From NCBI GenBank assembly GCA_018417955.1, contig JACTVC010000003.1, positions 496,001 through 560,000 of the forward strand: a DNA stretch of 64,000 nt, read 5' to 3'. The notes under the pieces were generated by a model, which searched no databases, was not told the origin of the DNA, and saw only the letters and a list, made by a program, of their open reading frames with translations. Origin of the DNA: Laccaria trichodermophora. Lineage: Eukaryota > Basidiomycota > Agaricomycetes > Agaricales > Hydnangiaceae. A program made the translations under genes and the position numbers. Below, in pieces: positions 12,290 through 24,269 of the stretch; position 1 is the stretch's first letter; the number at the start of each line of letters is the position of its first letter.

Positions 12290-14400
12290 ACGTTCACGTC
12301 CTTCAAGTTGGTACGATGTGGGCGACTCGGAGCGTCCATACTTTCTTCTGGAATCGTCTAAGCTGGCATGGTCTGCATCTCCTCTAGCAGAATCAACATC
12401 TATTATGCCAACACGATCACCAACCACACACCACCCGTATGCCCAAACCCACCCAACACGTCCTCCATCAGCAGCACGTGCACGAATAACACGTGTGTGT
12501 GTAGGAAGTTGAATTTGATAGAGTGGGGTCGAAGACGAACTCGACAAAGCCAAAGTCAACATTGCCGGGGTTGAAGGTGAATTCACGGCAGAAGGGGTGA
12601 ACGGCGTCCTCAAAGATGAAGTCGTCGTAGAAGGTCTTCGCGTCTGCCGTCCGGCATTGGGCTTGAGAAGCGCAACAAGATGGTGATCCCCAATTCCGAG
12701 AGATTATGTGCGTATTGCGTGAAGTAGAGGTTGTGTCCTGAGCCGAAATTTTATCTTCCTTTCATCTCATTCAGCCCCACGGAAAGGCATTCCTCGCGCG
12801 CTGCGTCCACCCAGCGCATGAATTCTAACAGAGGGGGTTATATGGAGGGAGGACTTCGCGTGGCGATCGTGCGGAAATGACGAGACGGAGTTTATGTTGT
12901 CCGAGAGTTGTCCTAGGGGTAGAGGGAAATTGGGAGGAGGGTTGAAAGAATTTTGAGTGGGTAGAGAGGCAGTTGAGGTGGAAGACGAGGGATCCCAGGG
13001 GGAATGGGGGATTGAGGCAGAAGGGGATACTGCTTAAAGGAAGGGCCGAGTGCCAGCTGTGGTATGGGAACCAAAGCGAACGTCTGCTCTGAGCATGGCT
13101 CTTCGGACGTAGTGGACCCCCGGGACTGGATCTGGCTATGATATTGCAGTTGCGGGTGCTGATTGTGTTTAGAGAAGTCTTGACTGTGACGCGAAAACAG
13201 ACCAAGGCCAGGAGGAAGACGAGACGTTGAGAGCTATGAGTGATGTAGAGAGGGTGTGGATTTGACAGGATGGAATGGGAAAAGGGGGCAGAAGAGCAGC
13301 AGGGTGATCTGCCAAGGATAGAGACGGGCGGAATGTATCACGGCTGTATGTCCTCCTGGATGGACACAATGAGAAATCGTCAGCGGTCCGAAGTGGATCT
13401 GGCTTGAGTTGATGATTTGGTGGAGCAGTAGAAGAAACCGTGTGTTTTCAGAGTGGTGGCCTGGAGAGTAGGCGTGGAGCAGGACTTGAACATGACATGC
13501 ATTTGAGGATGTTCCTCAACTTGTTGGACATCAAGATTGTTCACTGTCTTTGATTGGAAAATCGTCAGTCGCATATCGTTGGTCAGAGTGGCACCAACCT
13601 TCAACATCTTTGCTCGATAAGTAGCATGCACGAGTCGCCCATTTGTCGACGTTTCTCGGAAACTCGCCGACGGCAGGCGGGAACCAGCGCTCGGTAAACT
13701 TCCCCATCACATATCGATAGTTATTAAACCACCAGTCCGAGGCATCTCCCTCCCCGAGTACCCTCCTTTCCAACTCCTTCCCCTACGCCAAACCCGCATC
13801 CATCCACATGGTGGATATCTTGAGATGAGTACGAACGTGTCCTGAAGCTGTCGAGTTAGCCCTTGGACAGCTAAAGAAATGAGGAGTCGTACCATATAGA
13901 GAGAGACTTGACTCAACAAGCCCCTCAGATGTGACATGCAGTCAAAAGTGGCCTTCGTGGACCTGGTAGTGCTGGAGGAGAGAAGCAGTATAAGTTTGAA
14001 CCTCGGAGTTTGATTTGAGGGAGCGTAGGATAAAATGTCTTGCAACTTCAAGAGCCGTTTCTGAATTTGTCCGACATTGGTATTTTTGCCCTGGGCAACG
14101 GGAATGCACATGCAGCGAACTGGCGGTGGGCATCGCAGAAGCTGACTTTGGCTGAGATTGGCGACTCGGTGGCGGGAGTCTCGCTGCGAACCACCTCAAG
14201 TTTTGTGAGTGGGTGACGGCTTCTGGTATACACGTCATTACCAGCTGGGACGAATTTTTGACTGCATATACACTTCTAGAGCTTACTGTCAAAAAAAGAA
14301 GGAACCCAGCTTTTATAGACGTACCTCGCTGGTACCTCGTCACGTTCGCAATGCCCTGGCCATGTGCTTGGAAGTCTAAACGTTCAACGCTGTTCAATCA
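12290..14400. repeat. Block B copy 3 (longest, with minus-strand open frames)
   Basis: Longest copy. Its right part (13,780-14,400) carries a 134-codon minus-strand frame with CMSHLRGLLSQVSLYMV and LAVQGLTRQLQDTFV; the same stretch recurs at 17,996-18,643 with small indels. A second overlapping frame reads ETALEVARHFILRSLKS. I cannot name the ancestral protein. Frameshifts between copies argue that at least most are pseudogenic. Confidence 0.6.
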
Positions 14401-14979
14401 ATTGAATTCCTGGACGAAGACATACTTCTTGCTCAACCTCAAGGCCCTCAGCCAGCAGCTACACTGAGTAGGCCTGTTGTAGATGATTAGTGGTGGTGAG
14501 GCTCGACATCATAGGTATCATTTCGTCGGCCATCCTAGGTTTTGGGTAAAACTTAATCTAAAAGCGATTTACATGAAAGCTCATTGAAGAAACACCAGTA
14601 GGAAACGACACACACGGACACGGAAAACTGATTGGTTGTAAACTCGGACTCCTTAAGAGCGGTCCCTGTCCTTCAAGTTGGTTTTTGGGCTGCATAAGAT
14701 TTTCCGGTTTTTCTCACCTCTTTCCACGCAAATCAAAGCTGAGCCTTTCAAACCTCGTCAGGAATGCTGGAAATTTGTTCAACGACGAGCGGAGTATGGA
14801 GAACGAGGCACGGGTGGTTGTGACTGTTGGTGGCAAGAGACATGATCATCATCACGCTGGTTGAACTCGACCACAACAATTACTCGCCAAACTCACTGCC
14901 AGCTCAATCACAATGCTCTTAAAGGTGATTTTGTTGTTTAATGCAATCATTCGTGCTGACCTTGGCTTGTTCAGGTATT
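14401..14979. other. Intergenic, nothing recognised
   Basis: No exon chain, RNA or repeat was recognised between block B copy 3 and the duplicated leader of the WD40 gene. Confidence 0.4.
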
Positions 14980-15261
14980 GGCAATTAGCATGTCGGTGAA
15001 GTTCTCTCAGCAATAGATGACGCTTCGCTAGCTCTCACCCAAGTGCTGGCTTTCGCCGGTAATGTCAAGGTGTGAGATTCAGAAATCGAAGTTCACCATC
15101 CTTTGGAGATTCAACACAACTTTATGTAGATTCATTCAGTGGTCCCGACACTGAGCGCCTTATCCACCGTCTTTCTGATCCGGCTGGCAGGGAGGCTAGG
15201 TCATGGCACTTAACATGTTCGTTATCACACATTCTGAGCGTTAATCTCTCCGATTTCACTG
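14980..15261 (+). repeat. Duplicated 5' leader segment, copy 2
   Basis: Diverged direct copy of 6520-6845. One possible exon reads HVGEVLSAIDDASLALTQVL and is followed by GTGTGA. The similarity runs into the first codons of the WD40 gene (atgtcttcctcc here, atgttttcctcc at 6846). The segment takes the place where a GID7 gene would carry its LisH-CTLH-CRA exons. Confidence 0.6.
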
Positions 15262-16858
15262 ATGACCACCATGTCTTCCTCCAGGAGTGGGAGCTCTTTT
15301 CCGAGAGTCACGACCATTATCCTTCAAGCGCATACCGATGAGGTGTGGGATATTGAATGGAGCCACGACGGCCTTTACCTGGCGAGTGCCAGTAGAGACA
15401 AGAGTGCTATCATTTGGCGTACTGGGGTACGCATTATCTATTTGTCAATACTTATCAGCAAGTGAACTGACACCTGCTCGAAGTCTTCTGCTCCTCATGA
15501 GGCTGACCCGCACCAGGATTGGACCCCACACTTTGTTTTACGTGATCATCCCTACCCAGTGACCTGCTTAGCCTGGTCGAAGGACGACTCTGTGCTTCTC
15601 ACCAGTGCTGACAACTACATCAAACTGTGGAACACCAAGGTGACCGTTGCGAGTGAATTTGTTTGATTAATCTCACATCAGACCCCCAAGACTGGCGTAT
15701 GCATAAACACGCTTGATGAACACACTGATCCGGTGACAGGGCTTTCGTGGTTGCCGGACGGATCAGGATTCATATCAGGAGGTCTCGATGGTAAAATTAT
15801 ATACTGGGTACGAGGAACGACATTCTTCTCCCCCTCACTTTCTCGAACGTCTTTTGACGTTACGGACATTGGTCACTTACGCATTTGTTTCAATGTTTAG
15901 GAGGCAGACGGTAAACCACGTGATGCATGGGACGCAACGGCCATACGGATAACCGACCTGGCGGTGACACCCGATTGTACACGTTTGGTGACTGTCGGAA
16001 TGGAGATCCAACCTGGCCTGCCCTCGAACGTCGAAGTTACTCGGTCAAGGGGAGGGCCGGCTGGTGATGCACCCACCCCCTCTGGCGGTAATCCTCCATT
16101 GCCCGTAGGATCGAAGTATGCATGCGGGATGATCGTTTTTGATTTGCCGACGAAGCAAACGGAATTGTATGTATTGTTATTCACGCTTCGTTGTCTAAAA
16201 TCAGACTCATTACCAGCCTTCTCTGAAAAGGTCGATCCGCTTAGAAGGCGAACTCACGAGTGTCAAAATTTCCCAGAATTCACAGTATGCTCTCATCAAC
16301 CACTCGCCAGATGTGAAGTACTTTGAGTTTGTAGCGTAACATTCATCTCACCTATCTGTCTTATAGGAGATTTATCTCTGGGATCTGAACTCGGGAAGAG
16401 TGGCACGCAAGTATACTGGGCAACGACAGGGGCGTCATGTTATCCGCAGTTGCTTCGGCGGTATCGACGGAAACTTCGTAGTTAGCGGAAGTGAAGGCAC
16501 GTTAATTTAATCAGTCTCATCTCCACGGAAAATTTCAATAATGTCGCAAACAGATGGCAACGTGTATGTATGGCACCACGATACTGGCGCTCTACTGGAA
16601 GTTCTCTCGGGTCACGGCGAAGGAACTGTTAACTCTGTTGCTTGGAATCCTCGTAACGAACGCATGTTTGCGTCATGCTCGGACGACAACACAATCCGGA
16701 TATGGGGGACACCTCCGCCGGAAATGTCGATCGACTCAATTTTGCACAATCCGAGCCGCACGCCCCCTTTCCCTGGTGAAGGGAAAGGAAAGACGCAGCA
16801 GCGCTGGGATGAAGATGAGGTGGATTCTGTTTCAGGTTCTAACGCCACGCGAATATGA
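15262..16858 (+). CDS. WD40 protein matching the C-terminal half of GID7/WDR26, N-terminal domains missing
   Basis: A beta-propeller of WD40 repeats. Exons read AHTDEVWDIEWSHDGLYLAS, RDHPYPVTCLAWSKDDSVLL, TDPVTGLSWLPDGSGFISGG, then ATAIRITDLAVTPD, EIYLWDLNSGRV, DGNVYVWHHDTGALLEVLSG and FASCSDDNTIRIWG. From memory of the family these correspond to the propeller of GID7/WDR26, a subunit of the GID/CTLH ubiquitin ligase. The protein begins just before the first blade (FPRVTTIIL), so the LisH-CTLH-CRA half that binds the complex is absent. Expected length is near 420 residues against roughly 700 for the full family. Six or more introns are seen; one near 16498 starts GC rather than GT. Second ATG at 15271. 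It may be a truncated paralogue or a pseudogene. Confidence 0.75.
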
Positions 16859-17289
16859 GCCCACTTTTTTCTTCAAAGGTTTCAATCGACGACGAAAGGC
16901 CGTCTGGTCTCCCTCCTTGTATACACATACATCATCGCTTGAACGCTCCAACATACGTATTATCGCATCTTATCTAACACTTCGTCATCACGGCTGTATT
17001 TGCGTAGTTACAACACATCAATCGACGTAGACCTCTTCGTCAACGCACACAGAATGATAGAAAGCTTTGGTTTTTGTCCTAGCCCTCCCGCCCAAGTACG
17101 CGAAAGGTAGTTGACTTTGTTGCTTTACATAAATCATCCAAACTATTAATCTGAATCTTACCCTACTGCACCCTTTTCCTTCCCTTCCCCTCCCTTTGCC
17201 CCTCGCAAAATTCACATACCTCCATCCATAAACAACTCTCAGCATCCATTCGTACACGGCGCTGAATAGATCAATTTCATGTGCCCAGT
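16859..17289. other. Intergenic, 3' flank of the WD40 gene
   Basis: Probably 3' UTR then a pyrimidine-rich stretch near 17165-17210. No gene recognised. Confidence 0.4.
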
Positions 17290-18730
17290 CGAACTTCCTT
17301 TCGGTATTGGTATCGTCTACGCTGGCAAGGTTTCCATCTCCGCACCACCCGAGTCGTCGAGATTGCGGTGAGGTTTCAACCGCCTCTGCATCGTGCAGCT
17401 GTTTGAGGAGGTTCTCTGTGAAGGCTCTGCACGCAGGTGCCAGGAATGGTGGTGAGGTCGAAACGGTGTTAGGATCTAAAGGGGCGAGGGAGAACGAAGG
17501 AGGGTAGAAGCCACACGATTATGGTGGGTTTGAGTGGGGTTCTTCGAGGACGGGCAGCATGTCCTCCTGGATGGGATCAACACACACATGAGAAATCGGC
17601 AGTCGTTCCGAAGTGGACCTGGCTTGGGTTGATGAGTTGGTGGGGCAGTAGCAGGGACTGTGTGTTTCCGGAGTGGAGGCCTGGAGGGTAGGCCGTGCGC
17701 GGGACTTGAACATCACATTCATCTGTGGCTGTTCTTGTTGAACGTCAAGATCGTTTACTGTCTTTATTTGTAAAATCGTCATTCGGAAATCGTTGGTTAG
17801 AATGGCACCAACCTTCCACATCTTCTCTCGATAGGTACGACTGAGTCACCCATTTGTCAACGTTTCTTGAAAACTCGCCGACGGCAGGCGGGAACCAGCG
17901 CTCGGTAAACTTCCCCATCACATATCGATAGCTGACCATCAGTCCGAGGCATCTCCCCTCCCTGAGTACCCTCCTTTCCCTACGCCAAATCCGCATCAAT
18001 CCACATCCTCACAGTTCCCAGCGTCCGATCGCGAAAGCGCCTGGAGGATACTCAGAAACTTGCTCAGCTGCCAGGCAACAATCGACCCCCCTCCGCTGGG
18101 AAGTCGGGAAAGATACGAATGATTGGTGTTAGGATCCGAAAAACGACGGTTTGAGTGGTCGCGTGCTCGATTAGGGTGGATATCTTGAGAAGCACGAGCG
18201 TGTCCTGAAGTTGTCGAGTTAGCCCTTGGACAGCTAAAGAAATGAGGTGTCGTGCCATATGGAGAGACTTGCCTCAACAAGCCCCTCAGATGTGACATGC
18301 AGTCAAAAGTGGCTTTCGTGGACCTGGTAGTGCTGGAGGAGAGAGGTAGCCTCGGAGTTTGATTTGAGGGAGCGTAGGATAAGATGTCCTGCAACTTCAA
18401 GAACCGTTTCTGATTTTGTCCGACATTGGTATTTTTGCCCTGGGTGACGGGAACGCACATGCAGCGAACTGGCGGTGTGGGCATTGCAGAAGCGGACTTT
18501 GGCTGAGATTGGCGACTCGGTGGCGGGAGTCTTGCAGTAAACCACCTCGCATTTTGTGAATGGGTGACGGCTTCTGGTATACACGTCATTACCAGCTGGG
18601 ACGAATTTTTGACTGCATATACACTTCTAGAGCTTACTGTCAAAAAAAGAAGGAACCCAGCTTTTATAGACGCACCTCATTACGTTCGCAATGCCCTAGC
18701 CATGTGCTTAGAAGTCTAAACGTTCAACGC
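17290..18730. repeat. Block B copy 4 (right part only)
   Basis: Starts abruptly with 'gtcgagattgcggtgaggtttcaacc' and lacks the left third seen in copies 2, 3, 5 and 6. No tRNA-like cassette or MGDPS gene precedes it. The 215-codon minus-strand frame at 17,996-18,643 aligns with 13,707-14,397 of copy 3 but reads partly in another frame. Confidence 0.6.
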
Positions 18731-18889
18731 TGTTCAACTCCAGCGAGCTGTCCACTTGTTCAGCCTCAAATGATCTGTGTATCTGTCTTGTCTAGTCAGG
18801 TCGGTTCCAGTCGTGCTTCAAGTTGCCGGTATAGTAGTTTTGTTCAACATGCGTGATTGCGTGCAAGTGATGAAACTGTTTGTCCAATT

Positions 18890-20540
18890 ATCAGCCTGAG
18901 GTCGTTGTGAGGTCGAAAGGCCACTACGGAACTGACCCTCTCGAATAACCAGAAGCAAATGTAGAAGCCGTGGATCGCAGCAGCAGCATGGCCAAAAGCG
19001 TCATTCGTGACAGGCAAGCCAATGCCAGTGGGAGATCCACCATTTTTGCGAAAAGTATGTGTCTCCGATGCTTGTGCTCGTCGGGCCGGCAAGGAGCTAT
19101 AGCCATTGGGAAAGCTCAACTGCTTCATCATCAGAGGCAACGTCGCTGAAGCTTGAGTGACGGCGGCTGGACTAGAAAATCAACGCGAGAGGGAGGCCCG
19201 GGTGAGGAGAGGAAAGACGTATGGGCAATGGGTGTAGGCTGGCTGCAGTGTAGGTTCAACTTATGAGAGACGTGTATTTCAGACCGCCCTTACGCTGTCA
19301 CGCGTCACGCATCATCACTTGAAGTGAGTATACGGTATACCACAACTTCAAGTTAGTCTGCAAACCCGACCCTGCGGCTCTACGGCGATGGCTTGGCGAT
19401 GGCATTAGGTTTTTGGCTATGGAAAATTGTTGTGTTTAGCTTTCCTGCTGCTCTCCTCGATGAGGAATGCCAGGATGCTGTCCATGCTTGCTCTGGGCAT
19501 TACTATGAGGGCCGTGTTAGGACTTTCTTTCGGTGAGCTTCGTGTTCGCGACCGACGCTCCATTAATCTGACCGTTTCAACGTTGGCCGAAACAGCGGGT
19601 AGCAACAACCCAGAAATTCCATCGTCTGAAGCGTGTCTTAAGCTTCTCTGAGGAGCTGAATGTGCTTGGAGTCAAACTCGTGGAAATCTCGATGTTGCAC
19701 CGGCAAAAGTGAGATTCCGCTCCTCACATTTTGGATGAAGTCAACTCATTTGCCGATCTAGGACCCGCCTTCACCATCGTGTTGAACAACTACCTGACAC
19801 ACAAATCTCTCCAGACAAGACGCATCTCTACTCTCTACGTGTTGCCGGTGAGTCCTTCTCAATCTTTCTACCTCGTATGAAGTTGATCATTCTAGCTATA
19901 AAGAGAATCGTCGCACCACCAACGACTCACACACTCCCTGATCATCAGTCGCGACAGATTTTCATCCCTTCTGGAGTGAACAACTCGATGCCCTTGCGCC
20001 CTCTTTGAAGTATTTCACCAAAATGGCGTGTCTAATAAGAAGGGACGAACCCGTGCATCTCATCACCGTCGGGGAGACTAGTTTTACAAGTAGGTCTTTG
20101 TCGAGTTTCCGTCGAGGTGGGTGTGTTATATTTGTTCTCAGGTGTCTGAACTGTGCGCTTACCAGAACAGACCCAAGATTTTGACGACGATCACGGCACC
20201 AAATGGCTCGGACAGTTCAACACGCTGAGATGGAAAGCGCTCATCCACGGGAGCTTTTCATATCTGATTTACCAATGCCAGAAAAGCGCTCCTCGCTGGA
20301 CTGATCAACCCAATTTCGCTCGGGGGTTTCTCACTGTCGGCTTCAAATCATTTCGGAAACCGGCTCTTACAGGCACAGGCAAAGCTTGCCAAAGTTCACA
20401 AGGATGTGCGGTGTGCATTTTTGACTTTTGCTTGCGAGAACAACGCACAAGATCATCGAAAGGACGAACAACGTTGGCCAGATCTCGAGACTGCTTATTG
20501 CAGCACCACTTGCATGATGGCCTTTCTTTTTAACAAGTCT
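18890..20540 (+). pseudogene. Decayed multi-exon gene, copy D1 (unknown family)
   Basis: Exon-like pieces on the plus strand: RVLSFSEELNVLGVKLVEIS (19,635-19,695), FTIVLNNYLTHKSLQTRR (near 19,770-19,830), FWSEQLDALAPSLKYFTKMA (near 19,970-20,030), DFDDDHGTKWLGQFNTLRWK (20,170-20,230) and INPISLGGFSLSAS (near 20,310). They are separated by plausible short introns but also by stops and frame changes. A second, more degraded copy lies at 24,270-25,460. The pieces have the feel of a fungal F-box/LRR-type protein, but no motif proves it. A minus-strand segment near 18,900-19,140 is also shared by both copies. Confidence 0.45.
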
Positions 20541-21034
20541 TGGGCGTTCAGAAATTGCATAGGAAGCGGCCATTAGCTATGTGAAGATTCAGATCTTGTG
20601 GGAATGGTGGCACTCAAGTACCTCATATGACCTAGTTGATAGCAATTCAGGCTGCCCACAATGCTCTCTTTGCTGTTCAAGCAGGAATACCCAAACCGAC
20701 CTCAACTCACTATGGTGCCAGCTTACAATGCCTACCCTCCAAAACACCATGGTGGATGCTGCTCAGCGCGAGGTCGAAAGATTAGGTTAGGCAAGTTCAT
20801 AGTTTTCACTTCCACGTGGGCTCGTCATATTACTCGACGTCGAATCGCAAACTGCACAAATTGGGGGAATACGCAGGAGGCCAACAGGGGGCGAAGTTGG
20901 CAAGGAACGATTCGAAGGAAAGCAGGAATGAATCATCAACGTTTCAACATCCTTTGGCGTGACGGGTACACCGACCCAATGTTTCTGTGAATATCACGCA
21001 TGATGTAAATTAGATGTCTCAGACAATCCCACCC

Positions 21035-21041
21035 CATATAA
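21035..21041 (+). promoter_or_regulatory. TATA-like box of the second MGDPS copy
   Basis: CATATAA about 53 bases before the ATG at 21094, after the same 'tgtctcagacaatccca' context as the first copy. Confidence 0.45.
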
Positions 21042-21093
21042 CCAGACCACCTCCTCACACTGATTCTCAACGCCATCGCCCACTTTTCCCAAG

Positions 21094-21818
21094 ATGGGTG
21101 ATCCGAGCTATCTCCGCCTTGTACCCTCCTCTTTCCCATCGACTGGACTAAGGTCCCTGAAGCATCCAAAAAATTTCTCCTCGAAGGTTGGGGTACCGAC
21201 TGGTCCGAGACAGAGACAGATACCGAGTCTGACTCAGACTCCGAGGGCTCCCACCCACGCCGATTCAAAAGCCGCCCACTCCCCACCATCGGCGACCTTG
21301 CGAAGATGTTTGATGAATCCAAGTTTTTTGGCTACATGACACCTGAGCTCTGCACGCTCCTTCTCGACATCAGCGAGTTTGGGCTTGCAAAACCCCACCT
21401 TACTGAAACCACTGGTATTCCAGTAGGCCCGCGCTTCTACATGAAGTATCTATCCGAGGTTTGGTTCGTCCTTTTCGTTCCGGGGCACAGGGATGGGATC
21501 ATCGGCTACAGCCCAGAAATACCAGACATTGAGGACTTGGATGAAGACGAGGACTCGTATGAAGAACAGGAAGCCGAGGGAATCGCACGTGAAAAAGTAT
21601 TGGCTGAGGAATACGACGCGAAGATCTGTCAGGAAATTAGTCGAATGGGAACGGCTGGGGTAGCAGCCTTTAAAAAGGTGGCTGGGTGGGAGGGTTCCAC
21701 ACTGAAAAGCAGCATGGAGTCTGCACAGATGACCCAGGCAATCATGGGACTTCCAATTGACCACCCGGCGCATATGGCTATGATGCAAGGTTGGAGAAGC
21801 TTGGTGACTCGTCGGTGA
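21094..21818 (+). pseudogene. MGDPS family, copy 2, frameshifted near the N-terminus
   Basis: Begins MGDPSYLRLVPSS in one frame, but the rest (PIDWTKVPEASKKFLLEGWG through QGWRSLVTRR) reads in the next frame. Against copy 1 the sequence near 21,131-21,140 has lost about seven bases, which shifts the frame after 13 residues. No intron fits. The remaining 220 codons are open and similar to copy 1, with an extra acidic insertion (DLDEDEDSYEEQEAE). An internal ATG at 21306 would give a 170-residue product. Confidence 0.6.
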
Positions 21819-22162
21819 AGTGTCAAAACCCTTGGGAAACCCTGTTCATGTTGAAGGGTTTGTAGAGTCGAAGCATTCGTAGATCCATTTACGTGCATCC
21901 AGGATCAAATTGCGTTTCCTGTTTTTATTCATGCAACCATTTGCCCTCCACATCTCATGTACTTCGGCAACAGCTCCAAGTGAGATCCATCGTACACCTT
22001 GATTTGTCTGCCTGGGATTCGATATACATAACCTTCCTGCATATGGCAGGCGTTAATACTTCAATATACTAAACATTCGTAAAGAAGATTGAGTTCTTGT
22101 GTTGACCAGAGAGTCGGCGGTATGAATAAGGCCGACTAAAAGGGAGCATAAGGACAAGTAAT

Positions 22163-22244
22163 GCCTTTGTTTGGGAGTCGAACCCGGGTTTCCTGACTAA
22201 CGACCCGACCAGCGTGTTGTAGTCGCCAATCTACTAGCAAAGAC
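22163..22244 (-). ncRNA. tRNA-like pol III cassette, copy C
   Basis: Minus strand, 82 nt. The 7-bp acceptor-like stem gtctttg/caaaggc is fully paired with one G-T wobble. The D-like arm is GTAG/CTAC, and the A box (tagtagattgg) and B box (GGTTCGACTCC) are both good. The anticodon region no longer forms a stem. A CCCTTTTAG terminator-like run follows. Confidence 0.55.
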
Positions 22245-22429
22245 GCTGAAGGGTGTGCCTCTGGTGGATTGTGAGTTTGGAGGTCTGTCGCTTGGTGGAT
22301 TGAAGCTGTTTTCATATGCATAATGGGGGCGTTGATTTTTGCAAGCGTAAATGTGCAATCGACGTGAAAACTATGATTATGCATAATAACCAGTACTTGA
22401 ACTTGACAGCGCACTCCTCCTTGGTACGA

Positions 22430-24190
22430 TGTGGGCGAGCGTCCATACTTTCTTCTGAGATTGATATCGTCTAACCTGGCATGGTCTGCATCTCCTCCAG
22501 CAGAATCACCATCTATTATGCCACCCCGAACACCTTCCACATCCACACCATCCGTACTAATGCACAAACCCACCCAACACTTCGTCACCAGCAGCTCGTG
22601 CACGGATGTCTCGTATGTGTGTAGGCAGTGGGCTCGCGTGAAAGTGATCGCAGTGATGTGTAGATGAGGAAGGAGTTAAATTCGATGAAGCAAAATCTGA
22701 CGTTGAACTCGACAGAGTGAGGTCGAAGATGAACTAGAAAAAGCCAAAGTCAACAGCGCCGGGGTTGAGCGTGAGTTCACGGCATCAGAAGTGAAAGGCA
22801 CCCTTAAAGATGAAGTCGTCGTCGAAGAATACAAAGAGGGGAACAAATGCAGGGCATGTACGCTCCTGCAACCGTCAAACGGTCGAACATGCTTGGCATG
22901 GACACAACTCCCTCTCGTTCGTGTCTGCCGTCTGAGGCTGGGCTTGAGAAGCGCAACAATATGGTCATCTCCAACAATTCCGAGAAATTATGTGCGCATT
23001 GCGTGGAGTAGAGGTTGTGTCCTGAAATCTCATATTCCTTTCACCTTATTCAGCCCCACGGAAAGGCATTCCCCCTTACAAGAAACCTGAAATTGAGCAC
23101 AACACCCTCAGCCGCGCGCTGCGCCCACCCAGCATCGAACACGTCGATTCTAAGGGTGGAGGGAGGACTCCCGTGCGAAGATCATGAGGCAGGGTTTATG
23201 CTATTCGAGGGGTAGAGGGAAGTTTGGAGGAGAGTAGGGGTAGGGGTGGAGGGTTGATGGAATTTGAAGTCGGGGAGAGGCAATTGAGGTGGAAGACGAG
23301 GGATTCGAGGGAGATTGAAACGGAAAGGGGGACTTTGGAAGACTACTTCGAGGGTTAGGGCTGAGTGCCAGCCATAATATGGGAACGAAATCGAAGGTCT
23401 ACTCTGCCTGCAACCCCTCGTCGAGATTGCAGTGAGATTTCAACCGCCTCTGCATCATGCAGCTGTTTGAGGACGTTGTCTGTGAAGGCTCTGCACGCAG
23501 GTGCCAAGGATGCTGGTGAGGTCGGCCATATAGGATCTGAAGGGGCGAGAGAGGACGAAGGAGGACGCAAGGGTAGAAGCCACACGATTATGGTGGGTTT
23601 ATGTGGAGGACGGGCATGTATCACGGATGCATGCCCTCCTGGATGGGATCGACACAGATGAGAAATCGGCGGTGGACCTGGCTTGAGTTGATGAGTTGGT
23701 GCGGCAGTAAAATAAACTGTTTCCAAAGTGGTCGCCGGGAGAGTAGGCCTTGAGCAGGACTTGAACACCAGATGCATTTGAGGGTGTTCTTGTTGGACGT
23801 GTCACGTCAAGATCGTTTACTGTCTTTAATTGGAAAATCGTCAGTCGCATATCGTTGGTAAGAGTGGCACCAACCTTCCACATCTTTGCTCGATAAGCAG
23901 CATGACTAAGTCGCCCATTTGTCGACGTTTCTCGGAAACCCACCGACGATAGGCGGGAAACCAGCGCTTCTAGGACTTCCCCGGCACATATCGATAGCTG
24001 ACCACCAGTCCGAGCCATCTTCCTCCCCGAGTATCCTCATTTCCCTACACCAGATCCGCATCCATCCATATCCTCACAGCTCCCAGCGTCCGATCGCAAA
24101 AGCACCTGAAGGATACTCGGAAACTTGCTCAGCTGCCAGGCAACAGTGGACCCCCTTCCGCTGGGAAGTCGTCATAGTCGGGTGTTAGGA
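22430..24190. repeat. Block B copy 5
   Basis: Nearly full-length copy, with the same order of sub-segments as copy 3 but small deletions. It ends at the 'cagctgccaggcaaca' motif also present in copy 4. It follows the second MGDPS copy and tRNA-like cassette C. Confidence 0.65.
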
Positions 24191-24269
24191 TCCGCCAAAC
24201 GGTGTTTGAAGGGGTCGCATGCTCGATTGGGGTGGATGTGCAAGAAGGTGTCTTGATGTTGTCAAGTTA

